A DNA stretch of 64,000 nucleotides from Nitzschia sp. DOCU1 (Eukaryota; Bacillariophyta; Bacillariophyceae; Bacillariales; Bacillariaceae): NCBI GenBank assembly GCA_951394045.1, contig OX595988.1:806001-870000 (forward strand), given 5' to 3'. Under the pieces are notes generated by a model. The model was not told where the DNA came from. It saw only the letters and a list, made by a program, of their open reading frames with translations, and made no database searches. The position numbers and the translations under genes are program-made. Shown here piece by piece: positions 21,294 through 30,833 of this stretch; the first letter of the stretch is position 1; every line of letters begins with the position of its first letter.

Positions 21294-21373
21294 GTCCGCA
21301 AGCCTAAAGAATGAAAGAGTCCGCAAAGTTAACGGCCCAGGATAACCGCCGTTGCGGACTTCAAAGTCCGCAA
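21294..21373. repeat. GTCCGC half-sites and terminal hairpin, right end
   Basis: GTCCGCAA at 21294-21301 and 21319-21326, then a perfect 8-bp hairpin TTGCGGAC (21352-21359) / GTCCGCAA (21366-21373) with loop TTCAAA. Inverted relative to the left-end array. Confidence 0.8.
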
Positions 21374-21929
21374 GCTGCAAGAATGACACTGATGATGGGA
21401 GAGAAGCGGAGCGTTTTGATTTTACTTTTAGGTATCGTATGGATCGTACCGTATGTAGGGATCGTGGTGGTTCAAAGGCCAAAGCGCATCATCATTTACC
21501 AGCACATGGAGGCATTCTTGCTTGATGTTGAAGAATGCCAAGTACGTAGGAATTAGTATGAATTGCACGGAAGGGGAACTAGGATAGGTGTTCGCAAGAT
21601 TATGAAATATGCCCTTCAAGCGTTGGGGGCCACGTACCACGTTTTGAGCGGAAATGAAGTCGTGCAGGCGCGAAAAATGCATGCAAAACTTCTTCATTTT
21701 TCCACGGAATTTTAAAGTCCAAGTGAAATGATGGGGATGTCCCACTCCGTGTAACAACGTGAACGCTCTGAGAAATGTTCTTGTTTTCCACTTTGCCGCT
21801 TTGTGTGCTGTCGTCATTCTTTCTTGCTAGGCTTCGGTGATCGGTTTTAACAACGTCGATCCTCCATCCTTCCATCACTATCGTCATTACTTTTTGGATT
21901 CAATTTTCATTTTTGCTTCATCCTTTATC

Positions 21930-22823
21930 ATGTTGTCCTCTTCTGCTTCCCGAGTCCTTCTGAAGAAGGTTCAAGCCAATGCCTTCAACGGGCAGACCTT
22001 GCGCCTCGTCTCGACCGTTAACGTTCCGACTTCCCAAAAGAAGGAGGAACGAAGAGAAATTCACACCACTGCCATCCGAAAAGCGGATGCTGCGATTGAA
22101 GACGTTAGCGTTGCTCCCGCTAAGACCAGTGCTCTCGCTTCTCGCTTTATCTCCACGGCAGAGGTCACTATTTCCAAGATTTTCCCAGCTGGATTCGGGT
22201 GGCAAACTGCCTCTATCATCGCCGACAACAACTTTGGATATGCTTCTGATTCGCTGAACTTCGCCATGACTACTGGCGTCGGTGACGCTATCGGTGTCGT
22301 CGGCGGCCACATGCTTTATTACACCGCCAAGAAGTCTCTTGTTGATGCCAAGATCAACCTCACCTGCGAGCTCCAAACTGGAATCTTGCTCGGAAGCGCT
22401 GCCTTTTGCAGTGGAACTGCTTGGCAGCCGATTGTCAACGCCCTCCAAGGTGCCAACTTGAGTTTCCTGTCGGTCTTTACAGGAACTTGGGTTGGTTGCG
22501 GTTTGGCCTTTTACGCCGGTCTCAGAGCTGGACGAACAATTTTGTCTGGTCCTTTCAAGTACATTCAAGAGCCCACTTACGAGAACAGCAAGAACGACGC
22601 CTCCCTCTCTGTCGCCATTGGAGGCGCCACGGGATTTTTCGTGGGCACAGATGCTGCCTACCTTCCCGATCAAAACTTTTTGATTGATGTTGTCGGCATT
22701 AAAGCTGGCACTCCCGATCTTGTGGGATGTGCCATTGCCGGCAGCTCTACTTCGTTGGGCTTTTTGACCGCCCAGTCGACTTTTAACGTCATCTTCCCTG
22801 CTGGAAAGTGCTGGAATGACTAA
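21930..22823 (+). CDS. Unrecognised multi-pass membrane protein, possible mitochondrial presequence
   Basis: Single exon, 297 residues from the ATG at 21930 (the open frame extends 31 codons upstream without a better start). The N-terminus is Ser/Arg/Lys-rich, without acidic residues for about 40 positions, fitting a mitochondrial presequence. Four or five hydrophobic segments follow ('GVGDAIGVVGGHMLYY', 'TGILLGSAAFCSGTAW', 'FTGTWVGCGLAFYAGLRAG', 'LSVAIGGATGFFVGTDAAYL'). The motifs 'IFPAGFGW' near the start of the core and 'IFPAGKCW' at the C-terminus echo each other, hinting at an internal duplication. Codon use is strongly C/T-ending, suggesting high expression. I know no function. Confidence 0.7.
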   Translation: MLSSSASRVLLKKVQANAFNGQTLRLVSTVNVPTSQKKEERREIHTTAIRKADAAIEDVSVAPAKTSALASRFISTAEVTISKIFPAGFGWQTASIIADNNFGYASDSLNFAMTTGVGDAIGVVGGHMLYYTAKKSLVDAKINLTCELQTGILLGSAAFCSGTAWQPIVNALQGANLSFLSVFTGTWVGCGLAFYAGLRAGRTILSGPFKYIQEPTYENSKNDASLSVAIGGATGFFVGTDAAYLPDQNFLIDVVGIKAGTPDLVGCAIAGSSTSLGFLTAQSTFNVIFPAGKCWND

Positions 22824-23843
22824 GTTTTGACCATGTCATTTACCATTTTTTGCTAAATCATTTTTCGTGACGATTTGCCTGTGATCCATGAACATATTTC
22901 GAAAGAAACTGGAATGAATATGATCAGGCAAATCGCCTTTTGATCCTTCAAGAAGTGTCTTTGAGTTTTCTGAACAAATTTAATTCGCTTCTCCATTAAC
23001 AATTGTAACAAACAACTTCATGTTGAACTGTCTATTGTAGTTACTCGGTGTTGTCGTTCTTCATCGCCAGGAGAAATGTACGAGGTAACTATGATACAAT
23101 TGGAGAACTATCGTTCTTTGAAGAGACAAGAATCTATGAAGTCCATTGGAATGAATCATCAACGACACTGCCCAACCAAATCCGAGTACGATACCGAATG
23201 ATAGTGAGACATTCTAGTAGAGCGTGCAAAAGTAAAGAGCGCGTTAACTACCTAGGTCGACCGGGTCGAGGAGGACTACTCCAAGAAGTTAGAAAGCTCG
23301 ACGGATCGTCATTCTCTAGCCAATCCTTACTGACAGCTGTCGCAAGTCAGCAGCCTCCAACTGGCACAAGTCTTTTACCTGGTGCGATAGCTATTTCTGC
23401 CGGTATCGTAGTAATAGTGAATGACTTGTGCCACGGTACAGAGGAAGCGTCGGGTACTGTCTATCTTCTCGAAGTTTGGTTCGGAATTTCGAACTTCGAG
23501 CCGATGTAGTGGTGTGATCGGATGAATCGCGCAGCTGCCTCCGCCGACCGTGCTATTTGGAATACTTGAAAGCAGGTAGTAACAGGAGAAATGTTCGGTA
23601 GCAGATAAATGAACTGCTCTACTATGATAGCAGATTACGCTCAAGAGTAAATGATATAGAACACCCCAGCAGAGATAGCAGTGACAAACAAAATGGAACC
23701 GATACGTATGCGAAAAGTACTTGTGGGGTCTCGAAAGGGTGTCGACCCATCATCAGCCCCCGTCTGGTGTAATAATTTTCAGTGCGCAAGCTCATCTTGT
23801 AGCTTTATTCCTGTCGTCGTTGACTTGTGTATTTTCAATGTCT
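22824..23843. other. Intergenic region of about 1 kb
   Basis: A 153-codon plus-strand frame (23048-23509) has no family features and poor codon character; I do not call it a gene. Nothing else is supported. Confidence 0.4.
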
Positions 23844-24485
23844 TTACTCGGGCTTGTGGATAGCTACTATTTGACTCGTCATGGCTGCTGTATCCTTTGG
23901 ATCCAGCATCCAGGCTCCGCGCTGCATAGCCGTCGTGGACGGCACGGATTCGTCCGTTGATGTATCCATTTGTAGACCATGTAGCTGCTCGAGTATGCAC
24001 ATGAGTACCGCTACGACCGCTTCTTCTGGTAGATTGAGGTCCTTGGCAAGCTCTTGGGCGAATTCCAACGGAGTCAGCGGGACGAAAGGATCCCATTGAA
24101 TTTCTTCATGAATGGAAACCCCATGAATGACGAGGCGTATTGAAATCGGTATCAGTTTTCCTTTTGGAATGCTCGTGGCTCCATTGATAATTGCCCATAT
24201 TTGTGGCCGCAGCTGGTCTTCGATTTTCGTTTGGAGCTCGGTGGACCACAAATCGACTCGACCCGTAAAGTGACGGACGGTTCGGCCCATACCAGCGACT
24301 TCAGCATCGGATAACACCGTATATGCATACTCTCGAATATTTCGCTCCACTGATTCTTGAAGTGGGGCGTAGAGTGGAATGGGCCAGCATGTCGGGTCGA
24401 TGAGCAACGTGTCGACTATTCGTGTATTCTTGTCGTCGGAAGCCACATCCACGCGGACTGGATACAATGCGGATTTGGCTGTCAT
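23844..24485 (-). CDS. SNF5: SNF5/SMARCB1-family subunit of SWI/SNF-type chromatin remodeller
   Basis: Single exon, 213 residues, about the size of plant BSH. Two SNF5 repeats are visible. The first begins 'YPVRVDV', continues 'LLIDPTCWPIPLY' and covers residues 8-70. The second, about 100-165, contains 'IPISIRLVIHGVSIHEEIQW' followed by 'PLEFAQELAKDLNLPEEAV' and 'ILEQLHG', matching the conserved 'I.DQFEWD...SPE.FA..LC.DL.L' pattern. The protein bridges the remodelling ATPase to other subunits in the nucleus. It is head-to-head with AFG1 across 427 bases and starts a run of twelve alternating-strand genes. Confidence 0.85.
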   Translation of the reverse strand: MTAKSALYPVRVDVASDDKNTRIVDTLLIDPTCWPIPLYAPLQESVERNIREYAYTVLSDAEVAGMGRTVRHFTGRVDLWSTELQTKIEDQLRPQIWAIINGATSIPKGKLIPISIRLVIHGVSIHEEIQWDPFVPLTPLEFAQELAKDLNLPEEAVVAVLMCILEQLHGLQMDTSTDESVPSTTAMQRGAWMLDPKDTAAMTSQIVAIHKPE

Positions 24486-24912
24486 GATCTCTTTTCAATA
24501 CCGCAGATGCTTTCGACGTGCGATGTAGCCGACTTTGGCCTCGACTAATAGCTAGAGAGGAGACTCGAGGGATTGCTATTTGGCCGTCTGACTACTGCTT
24601 TTGCTGCCATCGTCCTCGGGGTTCATCTCGCTCGTCGTCGGTGTGAGGCTGGTGCTCGCGCCACCACGAAACATTCGAACCATCGACTTCATGGACTTTA
24701 AATTCATGCTCGTGCCGTCGAATCAATTTAGTCAAACCACGTCATCGTCGTCGTCACCCGCCAAAAATCCAAATCTTCGCACCATTTTTTGATACATGGC
24801 CTACACCGCTGGATTCCGTCATTCTTTCTTCTACTCTATCGATCACAAAGTGTTAAGAATCCTTGAATGGAGACGACCCCACAACGACTTGTAGGTTAGA
24901 AGAGAATTACAA
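24486..24912. promoter_or_regulatory. Divergent region SNF5 / AFG1
   Basis: 427 bases between two head-to-head ATGs. A 63-codon frame at 24601 has no features. Both promoters are expected here. Confidence 0.4.
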
Positions 24913-26529
24913 ATGAATTACGCCGTACAACGCGCCCTTGTGGCTACCGGCACGCATCGGCGGTTCTTTGGATCTTTGGTACCACCAGCGGCGTCAGCAG
25001 TCTGCCGCCGCCCTGCCAGACAGGAGCGGCAGCTACAGCGTCAACCGCAACATCGACTGGATTGCCGAACCTTAAGTTCCCAGCAGTCACCATCATTGCC
25101 ACGTGATGACGTGGGCTCTTCCATTCTCCAAGTGTTGCGTGGACAAGTTGCATCGGGGAATTTGCGTGCCGACAAGGCCCAAGAGCGAGTCGCCAAACGT
25201 CTGGGCCGACTTCAACAGGCATTGGTCGGCTATGACAATGAAATTTTATTCCAGCCTGCTATTGTCGCGGAGAAAGAAAAAGACAACAACAAAATACCCG
25301 ACGCATCAGAAGCAAAAGAAAAATTATTAAACGGAAATTCCTCGTCAAAAACTGACGATCCACCCCACGACAACAAAAAGGAACCTCCACCACCTCCACT
25401 ACTCAAGATCCCAAGAGGACTTTACATCCACGGACCGGTCGGTACAGGAAAAAGCATGTTAATGGATACTTTCTACGAACACGCTCCAGTCCCAAAAAAG
25501 GCACGCTATCATTTTCATGCCTTCTTGGCCCAAGTGCACCAACGCATTCACCAACTCAAACAGCAAGATTTAAAAGAAAAAGGCCGCAGTTTTTCCATTG
25601 ATACTTCCATTGAAAACAATCCCATTCATCGGGTTGGACTCCAATTGAGTCAATCCATTTCTTTGTTATGCTTGGACGAGTTCCAAGTTACTGATATTGC
25701 CGATGCCGTGATTTTGTCGCAACTCTTTGGCGTGCTATTTGTCAAGGGGACCGTCGTCGTGGCCACCTCCAACCGGCCGCCTCAGGATTTGTATGAAGGT
25801 GGTCTCAATCGGAGCTACTTTTTGCCATTTTTGGATTTGCTGGAACGTCATTGTATTGTTCATTCGATGGAATCAGATATGGATTATCGAGTGGCTCTGG
25901 CAAGTTGTTCGTCCTTCTTTGGGAGTGCCAATGCCATGGAACGAGTATTTGAAGACGTTTTAGAAACAATGGTAGATGCCGATAAGGAATATCCCATTGT
26001 CAAGGATCTACCTGTGGGCTTTCAACGATCTATTCACATTGATCGAACCTTTGAATCTGCTTCCTCGAATCTCAAAGCTTGTCGCTTGGACTTTGTCCAA
26101 CTCTGTGATGCCGACGTTGGTGCATTGGACTTTCGAGCGATTGCTCAGCACTTTGACATCGTGTGTCTCGAGAACCTGCAGACCATGGACTTACAAGGAC
26201 ACAACCGAGCCCGACGCTTTATCACCTTGATTGACGAACTCTACGAAGCCAAGTGTTGTTTAATTATGAGCACAGCCACCGACGACATTGAATCGCCGAT
26301 GGATCTCTTTCGAGTCGCCACCAGCAAGAAGACGAACTTGGAGGATTCCAAAGAAGATCCACAAACTATACTTGGCGTCGATGTATCCACGCAAGGCGGT
26401 ACGGCGGTGGGTGCCTTGGCCAGTGTTCGTGAGTTAGAATTTGCCTTTGAACGAGCTTCGAGCCGGATTGTAGAAATGTGTTCTCGCTCTTGGTGGGAAA
26501 AACGACTCCCGATCCAACCGCAATCCTAA
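24913..26529 (+). CDS. AFG1: AFG1/LACE1-family mitochondrial AAA-type ATPase
   Basis: Single exon, 538 residues. An Arg/Gln-rich N-terminus without acidic residues fits a mitochondrial presequence. Walker A 'GPVGTGKSM' lies at about 174-182, followed by 'FHAFLAQVHQRIH' (the AFG1 'FH.FM..VH' motif), Walker B 'LLCLDEFQVTDIADA' near 250, sensor 1 'VVATSNRPPQDLYEGGLNR', and 'FLPFLDLLERHCIVH'. These are diagnostic of the AFG1/ZapE family, which assists degradation of inner-membrane respiratory subunits in mitochondria. A low-complexity insert (about 115-165) precedes Walker A. The gene ends 41 bases from the end of convergent RMI1. Confidence 0.92.
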   Translation: MNYAVQRALVATGTHRRFFGSLVPPAASAVCRRPARQERQLQRQPQHRLDCRTLSSQQSPSLPRDDVGSSILQVLRGQVASGNLRADKAQERVAKRLGRLQQALVGYDNEILFQPAIVAEKEKDNNKIPDASEAKEKLLNGNSSSKTDDPPHDNKKEPPPPPLLKIPRGLYIHGPVGTGKSMLMDTFYEHAPVPKKARYHFHAFLAQVHQRIHQLKQQDLKEKGRSFSIDTSIENNPIHRVGLQLSQSISLLCLDEFQVTDIADAVILSQLFGVLFVKGTVVVATSNRPPQDLYEGGLNRSYFLPFLDLLERHCIVHSMESDMDYRVALASCSSFFGSANAMERVFEDVLETMVDADKEYPIVKDLPVGFQRSIHIDRTFESASSNLKACRLDFVQLCDADVGALDFRAIAQHFDIVCLENLQTMDLQGHNRARRFITLIDELYEAKCCLIMSTATDDIESPMDLFRVATSKKTNLEDSKEDPQTILGVDVSTQGGTAVGALASVRELEFAFERASSRIVEMCSRSWWEKRLPIQPQS

Positions 26530-26570
26530 ATTTAATAATGCCAATTTCGAGTCGTCCTAGCTAATTCAAT

Positions 26571-28457
26571 TTATCCCTGATCTGCAGGCTCAATCAACAA
26601 GACAGGCTTGGCGATATTGGTCCAGTCATTTCGCGTCTCTGACAACCACTGTTCCGGTGGTTGAAACAGCGTTGCTTTCCATGTTTGCAATCGACCAAAA
26701 AAACGTTCTTTCACTCGATCGCCCCCATTATCGACCAACGTTTGCGCCAAACTCACATCTTGTCGAGAAATGGCTCGGATTTCAGCTGGTGTTTTGGAAA
26801 AGAGAGGTTCGACCAATGCCGAAGGAAGCTTGCATACGACATAGTCACTGGTAGTGGGTACACCAAAGTTTGTATGAATTTCAAACGTATAGTGTTTCTT
26901 TTTGCCTTGTTTTTCTTTTCCAATATTGAACCCCAAGGCCGATCCTTTTTGTTGCAGATCAATATAAAAGCACTTGTTGGACGCATAATAGGATTCGTAC
27001 AAGCGTTGATCTTGCGCCAATTGAGACAAGATGGATCGTAACTCGGAAAATGAAATCTTTTGGATCATATTGGCATTGTTGGAAGTAGCGTTGGCAGCAG
27101 TTGATCCCGCCATTGTTCGAGCCGGTGCGGGAGGCGCCAATGCAGAATTGGCATATGGATTGCTGGATGTCGTCGTCGTCGTCGTCAATGGTCTCGCTGG
27201 TGGAGCAGGTACTACTGCTGGTATACTTCTCGGTGCAGGTGGGAATATACCACTCGAAGTAGAAGAAGAAGTACTTGTCGTCGTCGTCGTCATCGTCGAG
27301 ACGGCAGGAGTTACCGCCCTTGTGGTGGTACTACTGGAAGCTGCAGCAGCCGCCGCTCTTTGGTAGGGATTGACTCCTAAAGCATTTCCTGTTCGAGGTA
27401 GTACAGCCGTCGCCACAGACGATGCCTGACTAGTACTGTTGATCGTTGAAGTTGAGGCATAGGGATTCCGATTTGGCTCGCGTTGCAAAGTGGTGGAGGT
27501 TGGCAGCAATGTTCGGGTAGACGTCATCGTTGGACCGAGAACAGCAGCTCTTGGAGTTGGATTCTCTGGGAGACTTGTTGTAGGACGTGGATACGGATTG
27601 ACACTCCTACTGCTGCTGCTGTTGTTGTTACTGGCAGCAGTATTGCTAGAAGGTGGAGGCATGGTCGTGGTAGTTCGAGGAGGCATTGGCTGTTGTTCCG
27701 CCAAGGGCCTTGGAGCCTGTGGTGGTGGTGGTGCCAGAACTACATCTCCACTCTCGCCCTCGCCCTCATCCATTTCAGGAGTTTCTTCTACTGGATTCGT
27801 TCCAATCAAGGCACGAATGGTAGCATCTACACCGACACCTCCCCGTTGTTGCGCTTGTTCCAAAGCTTTGGCTTGTGTTTCACAAAGTTCAGCAACCTTA
27901 CCACCCACCACGATGGTATTGCCAGGATGCAATTGCAAAATTCCCCATCTCACCACCAAAGATCCCTTTAGCAAAAGTTTACATCCTGCCTCGGGATTCC
28001 AGTGCGGTAATAGTGGTTGAACTTCCATGGCCACAATCGGTTTGGAATTCAAATATCCATCCGTCAAGAATAATTTGAGACAACGAGTATTGTTGTTGGA
28101 ATGTTGTGGTTGTTGTCCTGTTCTAGGCGGTCCAGCCCGTTCTAGCCGCGCTTCAGCATTCAAGGAGACATTGACGGCTTCTTCCATTTGTACTAGTAAT
28201 GTCACGTCCAACGTTTGTTTGGACGAATTGGAGTGCATGGATTGTTGAATGGCTTGATGCAATAATGTTGTGGTGGTTGTCAAAGAAGAACTTTGCCGAA
28301 CGACATCCCGTAAATCGAACACGAGCAATTGTGAAATCACCGCGTCGACTCCACCACTGTGATTCAAAAAGGCGGAACAGGCCTCTAACCACTCGAGCGA
28401 TACGGTGACACCCAGGGAATCTTGTAACGTGGACGCAATGTTGGATAGTGCCGACAT
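26571..28457 (-). CDS. RMI1: RMI1-like protein (RecQ-mediated genome instability)
   Basis: Single exon, 628 residues. The N-terminal helical bundle ('LGVTVSLEWLEAC', 'QLLVFDLRDVV') and OB-fold ('CLKLFLTDGYLNSKPIVAME', 'GCKLLLKGSLVVRWGILQLH', 'VVGGKVAEL') match RMI1, partner of BLM-type helicase and topoisomerase III in dissolving double Holliday junctions. The middle (about 225-460) is Ser/Thr/Pro low complexity with triplet tracts. The C-terminal 165 residues form a compact domain ('QKISFSELRSILSQL...') that could be a second OB-fold or an unrelated binding module. The start is 76 bases from the divergent exonuclease gene. Confidence 0.82.
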   Translation of the reverse strand: MSALSNIASTLQDSLGVTVSLEWLEACSAFLNHSGGVDAVISQLLVFDLRDVVRQSSSLTTTTTLLHQAIQQSMHSNSSKQTLDVTLLVQMEEAVNVSLNAEARLERAGPPRTGQQPQHSNNNTRCLKLFLTDGYLNSKPIVAMEVQPLLPHWNPEAGCKLLLKGSLVVRWGILQLHPGNTIVVGGKVAELCETQAKALEQAQQRGGVGVDATIRALIGTNPVEETPEMDEGEGESGDVVLAPPPPQAPRPLAEQQPMPPRTTTTMPPPSSNTAASNNNSSSSRSVNPYPRPTTSLPENPTPRAAVLGPTMTSTRTLLPTSTTLQREPNRNPYASTSTINSTSQASSVATAVLPRTGNALGVNPYQRAAAAAASSSTTTRAVTPAVSTMTTTTTSTSSSTSSGIFPPAPRSIPAVVPAPPARPLTTTTTTSSNPYANSALAPPAPARTMAGSTAANATSNNANMIQKISFSELRSILSQLAQDQRLYESYYASNKCFYIDLQQKGSALGFNIGKEKQGKKKHYTFEIHTNFGVPTTSDYVVCKLPSALVEPLFSKTPAEIRAISRQDVSLAQTLVDNGGDRVKERFFGRLQTWKATLFQPPEQWLSETRNDWTNIAKPVLLIEPADQG

Positions 28458-28533
28458 TTCTCGTTGTTTCCACTTCGACAGGGAGTCAAGAGAAGGATTG
28501 CAATGACGTTGTGTTGAGAAGGCACAGTAAGAA
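28458..28533. promoter_or_regulatory. Very short bidirectional promoter, RMI1 / exonuclease
   Basis: Only 76 bases separate the two ATGs if the first exonuclease ATG is used. Either one core promoter serves both, or the exonuclease starts later (Met at 28666). Confidence 0.5.
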
Positions 28534-30780
28534 ATGGAACCATGCTCTGGAGATCAGAGTGCCATCCTGTGTCTGCGGCTCTCGCCATTGTCATTGCTGC
28601 TCTATGCTCTTGTCGATTTTATCTTTTGGCGCGACTTTTTGAGTCAAAGTGGTCGTTTCGAGGGAATGGATACGACAGACAGACATACGAACGTCACTGC
28701 GGCACCCCGTGGAAAAAGATCGCAAAATTCTTCTCTTTGGATTCGTCTCGTCGTCGCTCCTTGTGACAATGATGTGCCGCTACATGCCAAAAGTGAAATA
28801 GACGACGCAACACAAACGCCGTCCATGCGACCACTGCGTTTGGCTGTTGTATGCTTTATCCTTGGTAATTCGGTCCACTGTATCGGAGTTTCAGAAGTTG
28901 CCACGCAACCTTCGACGACGGCTTGTGCCATTTCTGGCTTCATGACGACGTCAACGTCATCATCGGCTTCGACAACATCAAGATGCTCCGAGGATGAAGT
29001 TCGCAAAGCTGCTGGATCTCAATCTCTGGAACGACTCCAAGCGGCAATGAACTCGGGGTGGACAGCCCAAGAACTCGATACACTCCCCGCCTTTACTACG
29101 CAAGGAAAATCGCCCTTGCAAATGGCCGCCTGGAAAGGCTCGATAGAAAACGTCCAATATCTTGTCCAAAAAGGGTGCAATGTCAATGGATATTCGCAAC
29201 TAGCCTTTAGTTATGGAAAAACGCCCTTGTTCTTTGCCATGACTCAAAGTCGAGTGGACGTGGTCGAGTATTTTTGCAAATGTCCCAACATTCAAGTCGC
29301 CATCGTCAACAACAAGGGACAATCCCTGTCGAGTTTGGCAGCCTCGCATGACATGCCCACAAGTGTGATACAACGTATCCAAGATTTAGAGAAAGTACAA
29401 ACATGGTGGAATTTTCGATCCACACATTCCGATGGATTGGAATATGGAGATTTGGATCCACGCTTTTTGAATCGACCCTTGAGGGATTCAGATGTCGTGA
29501 CGGAATTGGCAGTCAATCCCACCACCAAACAAACACGCAAGGGTGGTTTTGAACGACGAAATCCCGAGGCCGTAAAACAAAAGTTACGGCTTCGAAAAGA
29601 GAAACAGCAAACGCCAAAGGAAGCTAGCAAGAAAAAGTCCAAGCGACCAGCATTGTCGGTAGAAGAAGAGGAGGAATGGAAGCAAGCTCTGAATCGATTA
29701 GGAAAAATGAGCGACACGGATACTGGTTTGACTGCATTTGGGGAGTATGACCTAGCGTTGTTGACTGTGGTACGGCTAGGAAGCAAGCAACGATGTGCTT
29801 GGATGCCGCAGATTGTGGAAACACTATCGACAATCAAACTGGCCCACGAGGCCTCGTTGGACGAACTATGTCAACGGACCATTGCTTTGGCTATAACGCA
29901 AAAGATGAATCAGCGAATAATTGGTCTCTTGGAAAAGTTGAGGGAGAAACTTTTCAGCGGTGGTAATGCTGTCGAGAATCTTCAGCAACAAGGGGGAATG
30001 TCCAAGGCAACGTCCCTTGGTACCTTACCAGACTCGCCTTGCAAGTGGAAAGCATCGCAGTCGCAAATATACCAGTTACTTCGGTCCAATCTTGGCCAAG
30101 AAACTTGTCAAAGTCTCAGAGAACTCTCCATTCAACGAGACCTGGAGCATGGCGACTCAGAAATTCTTTGCCTGCCGAAATCGCCAACCATGGTGGACGA
30201 CTTGCCTCAGATCTTGATCATTCGAGAATTGCTGGTGACTACCAAGGTGGTAGCCATTGATACAGAGTGGAGTCACAACGACGAGTCGGGTGATATCGAG
30301 GCATCTACCTTCCAACTGGCGTTTCTAGCCTCGTTTGGCGATACTAGCACAATTCATTGTTATGTGCTGGATGTCCGACCGGTTATCAGCGGGAACGACT
30401 ACGGGATGCAAGTACGAGATTTGGTTACACGGCTTTTGGAAGATTCCAATAAGGTTGTTCTTGGCTTTTCGATCGGGCATGATTGCCCTGTATTGGAACA
30501 TTTTGTCGGTCGCAAGCTACAACCCACCTCCTTACTCGACCTGCAGCAAGTGCTCAAAGGAGATAACGTCGATAGTCACTTGCCGGGCCTGAAGGCTTGT
30601 ACAGGCAAGTTTTCCAATATTCCTCTGTCGAAAGAACAACAATGTTCGGATTGGGGACATCGACCCTTGTCACAAGCTCAATTGGACTATGCTGGACTGG
30701 ATGCCGCTATATTGCTTTATCTGTTAGCTGAGTATTGCAGGGCTAATCCAAAGTTGCTACAGACTACCAGTTCTTCCTAA
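28534..30780 (+). CDS. Ankyrin-repeat protein fused to DEDDy 3'-5' exonuclease (WRN/mut-7/EXD3-like)
   Basis: Single exon, up to 748 residues. Ankyrin-type repeats occupy about 185-280 ('GKSPLQMAAWKGSIENVQYL', 'GKTPLFFAMTQSRVDVVEYF'). A Lys-rich basic region follows (about 345-385). The exonuclease domain (about 565-745) has every DEDDy residue: 'IDTEW' (Asp576, Glu578), 'GHDCPVLE' (Asp650), 'LDYAGLDAAILLY' (Tyr719, Asp723). 'CSDWGHRPLSQAQLDYA' is typical of the mut-7/EXD3 and WRN-type group. It should trim 3' ends of RNA or DNA. The pairing with RMI1 suggests, but does not show, a DNA-repair role. Starts at Met45 (28666) or near 28825 are possible. Its end lies 53 bases from the convergent arrestin gene. 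Confidence 0.85.
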   Translation: MEPCSGDQSAILCLRLSPLSLLLYALVDFIFWRDFLSQSGRFEGMDTTDRHTNVTAAPRGKRSQNSSLWIRLVVAPCDNDVPLHAKSEIDDATQTPSMRPLRLAVVCFILGNSVHCIGVSEVATQPSTTACAISGFMTTSTSSSASTTSRCSEDEVRKAAGSQSLERLQAAMNSGWTAQELDTLPAFTTQGKSPLQMAAWKGSIENVQYLVQKGCNVNGYSQLAFSYGKTPLFFAMTQSRVDVVEYFCKCPNIQVAIVNNKGQSLSSLAASHDMPTSVIQRIQDLEKVQTWWNFRSTHSDGLEYGDLDPRFLNRPLRDSDVVTELAVNPTTKQTRKGGFERRNPEAVKQKLRLRKEKQQTPKEASKKKSKRPALSVEEEEEWKQALNRLGKMSDTDTGLTAFGEYDLALLTVVRLGSKQRCAWMPQIVETLSTIKLAHEASLDELCQRTIALAITQKMNQRIIGLLEKLREKLFSGGNAVENLQQQGGMSKATSLGTLPDSPCKWKASQSQIYQLLRSNLGQETCQSLRELSIQRDLEHGDSEILCLPKSPTMVDDLPQILIIRELLVTTKVVAIDTEWSHNDESGDIEASTFQLAFLASFGDTSTIHCYVLDVRPVISGNDYGMQVRDLVTRLLEDSNKVVLGFSIGHDCPVLEHFVGRKLQPTSLLDLQQVLKGDNVDSHLPGLKACTGKFSNIPLSKEQQCSDWGHRPLSQAQLDYAGLDAAILLYLLAEYCRANPKLLQTTSSS

Positions 30781-30833
30781 AGGAGCAGTCCCAATTATCA
30801 TCTCAAGGAAACAAACGAATGTGGCACTCGGCG

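Larger units (their letters stand above)
20356..21386. mobile_element. Non-autonomous DNA transposon relic with hairpin-bearing terminal inverted repeats
   Basis: The left end (from TCATTCTT at 20356) and the reverse complement of the right end (AAGAATGA at 21379-21386) align over about 50 bases: TCATTCTT, then a TGCGGAC...GTCCGCA hairpin, then CCGTTATC or GGTTATC. Further TGCGGAC/GTCCGCA motifs continue inward on both sides. Inside is a fragment resembling a PIF/Harbinger-type transposase. No clear target-site duplication is visible (left flank GAGGC, right flank CACTG), so the boundary may be off by a few bases or the site eroded. Confidence 0.55.

Noticed and set aside
21918..22673. 251-codon minus-strand ORF
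   Set aside because: Opposite the strongly codon-biased membrane protein gene; the Ser/Gly-rich product reflects the bias of the real strand.
23048..23509. 153-codon plus-strand ORF
   Set aside because: No family pattern, signal or domain, ordinary intergenic composition, and no splice partner found.
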